Part shown: positions 5,763 through 9,586 of the stretch, piece after piece
Layout: every line of letters begins with the position of its first letter
Numbering within the stretch: position 1 is the stretch's first letter
Assembly: GCA_036501345.1 (NCBI GenBank)
Contig: DASYAN010000438.1
Span: 1-9,586, forward strand
Direction of reading: 5' to 3'
Source: DASYAN01 sp036501345
Lineage (GTDB): Bacteria > Chloroflexota > Ktedonobacteria > Ktedonobacterales > Ktedonobacteraceae
Length of the DNA stretch: 9,586 nt
The notes under the pieces: model-generated
Told to the model about the DNA's origin: nothing
Databases searched by the model: none
Seen by the model: only the letters and a program-made list of their open reading frames with translations
Translations under genes and position numbers: made by a program

Positions 5763-6014
5763 ATGATTAACCCGAAACCAGAACACCGCATCTCATTTCT
5801 TGAAAAGCAATTCATCGCAATGGGAGGACATCTTGAAGGAATACAAGAGGATATCGAAACCCTTGACCAGGGGATGAAATCCAGCTTCGATAAGATCGGC
5901 GATGCTTTTACCCTGCTCGATAGCAACATTGAAGTTGTCAAGACACGTCTAGGCAAGATTGAAGAGACGCAAGAGCAGATACTCCAGCTCTTGCAGCAAA
6001 AGCCAAGTGAGTGA
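5763..6014 (+). CDS. Small coiled-coil protein, 83 aa (third gene of membrane operon)
   Basis: After a short N-terminus (MINPKPEHR) the whole protein is one predicted heptad helix with hydrophobic residues at regular spacing (DIETLDQGMKSSFDKIGDAF, then NIEVVKTRLGKIEETQEQIL). It is likely a dimer or higher oligomer. I chose ATG 5763 because AGAAAGGA (5748-5755) is 7 bases before it. The frame is open back to a TTG at 5697, but that overlaps the preceding gene and lacks its own SD. The gene follows the 175-residue orphan by 43 bases. It could be the partner of the coiled-coil tail of the membrane protein; this is inferred from order and composition only. Confidence 0.7.
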   Translation: MINPKPEHRISFLEKQFIAMGGHLEGIQEDIETLDQGMKSSFDKIGDAFTLLDSNIEVVKTRLGKIEETQEQILQLLQQKPSE

Positions 6015-6123
6015 TGTATTATACAAACCTTACGGGCATGAAATGACCTGTATATTTCAATAAGATATGGTATACTTCGTTGCGACGTAAACACTATGTT
6101 GATGTTTTGATAAACGATACGTC

Positions 6124-6155
6124 TATACTTGCATTTGCGGCAAGTATAAAGTATA
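6124..6155. promoter_or_regulatory. Operator: perfect 9-base palindrome plus extra half-sites
   Basis: TATACTTGC (6124-6132) and GCAAGTATA (6140-6148) are perfect complements with a 7-base centre. A second AAGTATA (6149-6155) abuts it in tandem and overlaps the -10. A further TATACTT lies upstream at 6071-6077. Ribbon-helix-helix proteins bind such arrays of short half-sites cooperatively, so the Arc-type protein encoded next is the likely ligand. Confidence 0.55.
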
Positions 6156-6157
6156 AT
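6129..6157 (+). promoter_or_regulatory. Promoter of the Arc-type regulator and primase operon
   Basis: TTGCAT (6129-6134), a 17-base spacer and a perfect TATAAT (6152-6157). Transcription would start near 6164. It is embedded in the palindrome and half-site array at 6124-6155. Confidence 0.6.
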
Positions 6158-6208
6158 AAGGAAAGATCAAAGGAACGGCTACGAATAGCCAGGGAGAGGG
6201 ATTGAGAA

Positions 6209-6415
6209 ATGCCAGTAACGTTTACCTATGAAAAGAATAGGACGCAAATAACCGTGTACCTTGCGTCCAAATCGAAAGAATATCTTGTTGAAAGCGCCAG
6301 GCAAAATGGACGCTCACTAAATGCAGAAGTTAATGCTATTGTGGAAGAGAAACGCAAGAGAGATGAAATGCAAGAGCGGCAGACATGGTCGCCGGTACTG
6401 GAACGCAAGGGATAG
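6209..6415 (+). CDS. Arc-type ribbon-helix-helix regulator, 68 aa
   Basis: This is a small dimeric DNA-binding protein of the Arc/MetJ fold. The DNA-contacting beta strand is at about 11-17 (TQITVYL), helix A at about 20-33 (SKSKEYLVESARQN), the conserved turn GRSLNAEV at 34-41 and helix B to about 50, followed by a polar tail. GGGAGAGGGA stands a few bases before ATG 6209. The promoter just upstream carries a 9-base palindrome with added half-sites, so autoregulation is likely. It is the first gene of the unit leading to the small peptide and the primase, so it probably sets the level of the replication protein, as copy-control regulators of plasmids do. The fold call is firm; the role is inferred. 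Confidence 0.85.
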   Translation: MPVTFTYEKNRTQITVYLASKSKEYLVESARQNGRSLNAEVNAIVEEKRKRDEMQERQTWSPVLERKG

Positions 6416-6486
6416 GAGAGAGCAGGAAAGAGCACAGTCTGAGAAAGTCTTAAGGCTTCCGGCCAAGAAATTTTGAACAAAATAAA

Positions 6487-6518
6487 ACGCTCCAGAAAGC
6501 CGCCAAGCGCCGGAGCGT
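6487..6518 (-). terminator. Hairpin upstream of the primase unit, terminator-like on the minus strand
   Basis: ACGCTCC (6487-6493) pairs with GGAGCGT (6512-6518) around an 18-base loop. On the minus strand it is followed by a T-rich TTTATTTTG; on the plus strand no T-run follows. It could block antisense transcription or act as a leader structure. Confidence 0.4.
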
Positions 6519-6543
6519 CCCATTTCCTTAGAAAGGACTCGTT

Positions 6544-6660
6544 ATGTCTCTTATTAAGTTGTCAAGTAAAGCTTACCACAATTTTTATCCGACGTCAATG
6601 GTATCTGCCTATATTCCTGCGGAATGTACTAACCGCATTAATAGACGGGAGATATCATGA
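6544..6660 (+). CDS. Small peptide gene translationally coupled to the primase, 38 aa
   Basis: ATG 6544 is preceded by AAAGGA (6532-6537) with a 6-base gap, and the ORF ends at TGA 6658-6660. That TGA overlaps the primase ATG as ATGA. The product starts MSLIKLSSKAYHNFYPTSMV and ends NRINRREIS; it is basic, with no membrane segment. SD, spacing and the ATGA overlap support real translation. It may be a true small protein or a leader peptide whose translation feeds ribosomes to the primase, as in several plasmid rep genes. I recognise no homolog. Confidence 0.55.
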   Translation: MSLIKLSSKAYHNFYPTSMVSAYIPAECTNRINRREIS

Positions 6661-9338
6661 TGTCTATATCTCTTCCTCAAATAGTCATGGATGCGGCAAC
6701 GTCGCTAAATTGGTCAATTATTCCCATCGACATCACCAAAAAACCATACTTCTCCTGGAAGTCGCAGCAGACAACACGCGCTACTGTTGAGCAGATAGAG
6801 CGATGGCAAAAACAATACAATCCAGCGGCCTGGGCAGTCGTCACCGGATCAATAAGCAATCTCATCATTCTTGACGGCGACGGCGAAGCTGGAATAAAGA
6901 CCTTTGAGAGCTTAGGGCTAGATCCACATAGGCGGACGGGCTCCGGTGGTTGGCACGCTGACTTCGAGCATCCTGGCTGGCATGTTCCTACACTGAATAG
7001 CAAGAGCAAGAAGGAATTAGGTGCTCGCTGGCCAGGGCTTGATATTCGAGGAGACGGTGGATACGCTGTCTTCTGCGGAAGAAATACAGAAGGCGAATAC
7101 GTCTGGCTGCGCACTCCTGGCGAACTGGATAGCTTAGATATTCTCCCTAATGATCTCCGTAGTTTTTTAAATCTACTTAATCCCCCAGAGGACAAGATGA
7201 AACGCTCCATAGCCGATGTAGCCCTTGATAATGCTCTTAGTGAAGCCCACAACGGAAGGGATGATGCTTGCTTCAAGTTGGCCCAGCAGCTCCATGATAA
7301 CAACTATTCCCAGCAGGAAGCAGAAACCATCTGTATGGAATTTGCGAGACGTGTACACACTACCAACCAGAAAGGCAATACGGAGCCCTTCACTGAAACA
7401 GAAGCAAGAGCAAAGGTTGCGTCTGCCTACTCCTATGCAAAGCGCAATCCCTGGAGCGATACAGTCGCCTACAATCCTGAGAAGGATCATTCCTCAAATG
7501 GAAATGGTAAGGCTCCTAGGAAGGAGTCAGCAAAAAACCTTTGTGCTTTTTCAGCCGATGATGCAGGTAACGGAGAAGCGATGCATCAATTATTCGGACG
7601 TGTTTTTGCCTATAATGAAGCTATTGGATGGATGTACTACAATGGCACACATTGGAAAACAGACGAAGGACTGGCAAGGTTAACGAAGGCAGCCATAGCA
7701 ACACTTCGTCAACGTCGCCATGCTGCGGTAGAAGCTGAGATGGAAAACATAGTAAAAGCCACCGTCAGCGACACGAAACGGATAAACGGAATTATCACCT
7801 GTTTTCGTGCTCACGTGGTGGTAAGTGTAGATATGTTCGATGCTCTTGAGCACCTGTTAAACTGTAAGAACGGCGTTGTAAACCTAAAGACGGGAGAATT
7901 AATACCTCACAGCGAAACGCAGTATTTTACTTATTGCGTGCCTGTGGATTATAAAGAGTCAGATGCTACGGAGTGGATAGACTACCTACAAGGGATAGTA
8001 GGCGGCGGAACTGAGATGATAGACTACCTTCAATTAGCGTTAGGATATTCCTTGACAGGCTCAACACGTGAGGAGTGTCTCTTCTATGTGTATGGTCCTA
8101 CACGGAGCGGAAAAGGCACCGTCTCTGAAATATTCCTGAGACTTCTCCCTCGTCCTCTTGCAACAATGGTTGACTTCAACTCGTTCACAGCTAAGCGCGA
8201 GGGCGATGTGAGTAATTTCGATCTGGCCGAGCTGAAACCGTCCCGTGTCGTGTTCGCCAGCGAGAGCCAGCGTAACCAGTCCCTTAATCCAGCAAAAATT
8301 AAGCAGCTGACGGGCGGCGACCTAGTGCGTGCTTCCTTCAAGCACAAACAGTTTTTTACATACAGACCACAGTTCAAGGTCTGGATGTTGTCTAACTGGC
8401 CCGTCAACGGTGATCCCGAGGACGACGCACTCTGGGGACGTGTTCGAGTAATTCCGTTTCCTAACAGCTTCCTGGGCAAGGAAGATAAAAGCAAGAAGGA
8501 GCACCTGAAATCCGATGAGGTTCTTTCCAGTATTCTCTATTGGGGCGTGCAAGGTGCGATCAAATGGTACGCTCTCGATTCTTCCGGCCTCCAGACTCCA
8601 GCCTATGTTTCTGATGTCACAAAATCACAACGAGATGCTCAGGACTTCGTGCAACAATGGATCAGCGAATGCTGTGTAGCTGATAATGAGTCATGGACTC
8701 CTAATGAGGTTGTCATTGCCAGTTACACACAATGGTGTGAAGGGAACAGTGTTACACCAAAGAAAGCCAAGTCGTTAGCTCAAAGCTTACAGATGAAAGG
8801 TTTCACGACAGGCGCACTTAAACGCACTGGAGGCAAGGTACAGAAGGGAGTCTCAGGCTTAAAAATCCCTGTTACTCTATGGAGCGTCGATGAAAAGTGT
8901 AACGGATTGATGAATGTAACGGATGTAACGGGAGAAAAAGGGAACTCGCCCTCACGTATAAAAGAAGCCGAGTTTCCCGATCCTGCCGTTACATCCGTTA
9001 CAAAGGATCAATCCGTTACACTTTCTTCTGATAGTGATGATTCTGAGCTCAAAAGTAAAAATGAGAGAGACCAAAATGTAACGGATCGGTCAGATGGTTT
9101 TTCTGATAGCGATAATTCTGATACTAAAAAAGAGGCAACTATCCCTGACGACTTCACTTATGAAGACAGCCTATGCTCCTCATGTGGTTGTGGTATCACA
9201 CATACGCGTTATGGTAGTCCAACCTGTATACGATGTAATCCACCTAAAGGCTATCATACATATAGTCATCTGGTAGACATGGCATATCCGAAGAAGCAGC
9301 ATAAAGCCGAGTTTGGTAAAGGTAGACAAACATCATGA
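6657..9338 (+). CDS. Primase-polymerase/SF3 (D5, P4-type) helicase fusion, 893 aa
   Basis: This is the likely replication protein of the element, joining primer synthesis to a hexameric helicase. Residues 13-150 are an archaeo-eukaryotic-type primase-polymerase: metal motif LDGDGE (D73, D75), SGGWH (H100) and LDIRGDGG (128-135). Residues 185-265 resemble a PriCT domain (GRDDACFKLAQQL, KVASAYSYAKRNPW). Residues 305-470 are D5-type N-terminal. The SF3 ATPase has Walker A GPTRSGKGT (480-488), a Walker B-like VVFASE (E536), sensor WMLSN (N580) and GRVRVIPF arginines (R595, R597). A winged-helix-like region spans about 660-743. The tail (744-893) is polar, with VTD/VTS repeats and CSSC/CIRC cysteines (840, 843, 857, 860), probably a zinc ribbon. 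GGGAG (6647-6651) precedes ATG 6657; ATG 6660 is also possible. Polymerase and helicase activity are inferred from motifs. Confidence 0.92.
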   Translation: MMSISLPQIVMDAATSLNWSIIPIDITKKPYFSWKSQQTTRATVEQIERWQKQYNPAAWAVVTGSISNLIILDGDGEAGIKTFESLGLDPHRRTGSGGWHADFEHPGWHVPTLNSKSKKELGARWPGLDIRGDGGYAVFCGRNTEGEYVWLRTPGELDSLDILPNDLRSFLNLLNPPEDKMKRSIADVALDNALSEAHNGRDDACFKLAQQLHDNNYSQQEAETICMEFARRVHTTNQKGNTEPFTETEARAKVASAYSYAKRNPWSDTVAYNPEKDHSSNGNGKAPRKESAKNLCAFSADDAGNGEAMHQLFGRVFAYNEAIGWMYYNGTHWKTDEGLARLTKAAIATLRQRRHAAVEAEMENIVKATVSDTKRINGIITCFRAHVVVSVDMFDALEHLLNCKNGVVNLKTGELIPHSETQYFTYCVPVDYKESDATEWIDYLQGIVGGGTEMIDYLQLALGYSLTGSTREECLFYVYGPTRSGKGTVSEIFLRLLPRPLATMVDFNSFTAKREGDVSNFDLAELKPSRVVFASESQRNQSLNPAKIKQLTGGDLVRASFKHKQFFTYRPQFKVWMLSNWPVNGDPEDDALWGRVRVIPFPNSFLGKEDKSKKEHLKSDEVLSSILYWGVQGAIKWYALDSSGLQTPAYVSDVTKSQRDAQDFVQQWISECCVADNESWTPNEVVIASYTQWCEGNSVTPKKAKSLAQSLQMKGFTTGALKRTGGKVQKGVSGLKIPVTLWSVDEKCNGLMNVTDVTGEKGNSPSRIKEAEFPDPAVTSVTKDQSVTLSSDSDDSELKSKNERDQNVTDRSDGFSDSDNSDTKKEATIPDDFTYEDSLCSSCGCGITHTRYGSPTCIRCNPPKGYHTYSHLVDMAYPKKQHKAEFGKGRQTS
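8898..9086. repeat. Seven TGTAACGGAT iteron-like repeats within the primase gene
   Basis: Forward copies start at 8898, 8915, 8924 (the last as TGTAACGGGA) and 9077. Reverse copies span 8984-8993 (8 of 10), 8993-9002 and 9011-9020. The second and third forward copies overlap by one base, and so do the first two reverse copies, so the block is nearly mirror-symmetric. It lies over the polar linker between the helicase and the zinc ribbon. Confidence 0.85.
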
Positions 9339-9586
9339 ATAATACACAAACTCAACTCACACTACACTCTGCGCTTCACCAGCTGCAGCAACTCAACGCA
9401 GCTATCAGACTAACACCTCGGTCGGTAGCCATCTGGTGCCCAGGTCGGATCGTGCCGCGCTTCATCCGCCGGACGATTATTGATCACAAGGAAGTCGTAC
9501 GGGCGATGATACGGATAGCGCGAATTGAGGTGTGCCCATCGCCAGCGCTACATAGACAAGAGTGGATGATAGACTCAGGGACGTGT
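9335..9586 (+). CDS. Unidentified protein, 5' part (84 codons seen)
   Basis: ATG 9335 overlaps the primase stop as ATGA, and the frame stays open to the window edge. The N-terminus (MNNTQTQLTLHSALHQLQQL) is a Gln/Leu helix. A basic segment follows (PRSVAIWCPGRIVPRFIRRT) and then a mixed region with a few cysteines. AAAGGT (9318-9323) is a weak SD 11 bases away, so translation probably depends on coupling with the primase. Nothing identifies the family. Its place directly after the replication protein suggests a replication or copy-control accessory, but this is inference. Confidence 0.55.
   Translation, partial: MNNTQTQLTLHSALHQLQQLNAAIRLTPRSVAIWCPGRIVPRFIRRTIIDHKEVVRAMIRIARIEVCPSPALHRQEWMIDSGTC

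Noticed and set aside
6473..6790. A 105-codon plus-strand frame before the primase
   Set aside because: It overlaps the 38-residue coupled ORF and the primase start in another frame. Those two have SDs and an ATGA overlap, while this one reads through a hairpin.
6677..7303. A 208-codon open frame on the minus strand inside the primase gene
   Set aside because: It lies wholly antisense to the conserved primase-polymerase domain, lacks a good SD, and its product is Ser/Leu/Cys-rich low-quality sequence typical of a shadow frame.

Overview
This window looks like the replication and control module of a bacterial mobile element: a plasmid, phage-plasmid, satellite or integrated element. The reasons are a primase-polymerase/SF3 helicase fusion, a terminase-small-subunit-like protein, two phage-type regulators (XRE and Arc families), many small orphan genes, tight SD-led spacing and ATGA overlaps. 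The host is a bacterium with strong AGGAGG-type ribosome binding sites and sigma70-like promoters. I cannot place the lineage from sequence alone. The gene style loosely recalls Ktedonobacteria-type Chloroflexota elements, but that is an impression only. There is no rRNA, tRNA, CRISPR array, transposase, integrase or large terminase subunit in the window.

Layout. 1-318: the end of one gene, a 52-residue membrane peptide gene and a strong terminator. 432-683: a small CxxC/CxxC protein. 790-1474: two orphan genes on the minus strand, meeting the previous gene at a shared hairpin. 1478-1614: a divergent promoter region with overlapping promoters and a palindrome between them. 1615-2866: a three-gene plus-strand operon of two orphans and the terminase-small-subunit-like protein, followed by a hairpin. 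2867-3392: a gene-free, AT-rich stretch with short direct repeats, an inverted GTGTAACG repeat, three DnaA-box-like sites in 32 bp, a LexA-box-like palindrome and a good promoter. 3393-3602: a Cro/XRE-type regulator. 3754-4041: a charged coiled-coil protein and a terminator. 4242-6014: an operon of a four-helix membrane protein, an orphan and a small coiled-coil protein. 6071-6157: a promoter and operator region, then an Arc-type regulator (6209-6415), a 38-residue peptide gene, the 893-residue primase-polymerase/helicase (6657-9338), and a further gene running off the window.

The observation I rate highest links the last region to the gene-free stretch. The 3' part of the primase gene carries seven copies of TGTAACGGAT or its complement, three forward, three reversed and one forward. 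The same core recurs as an inverted pair beside the DnaA-like boxes about 5.8 kb upstream. This resembles the two-site iteron arrangement (origin plus a distant cis region) of satellite phage P4, whose primase-helicase binds such repeats. I therefore read 2900-3250 as a candidate origin and the primase 3' end as its partner site. The repeats are visible in the sequence; the function is inferred.
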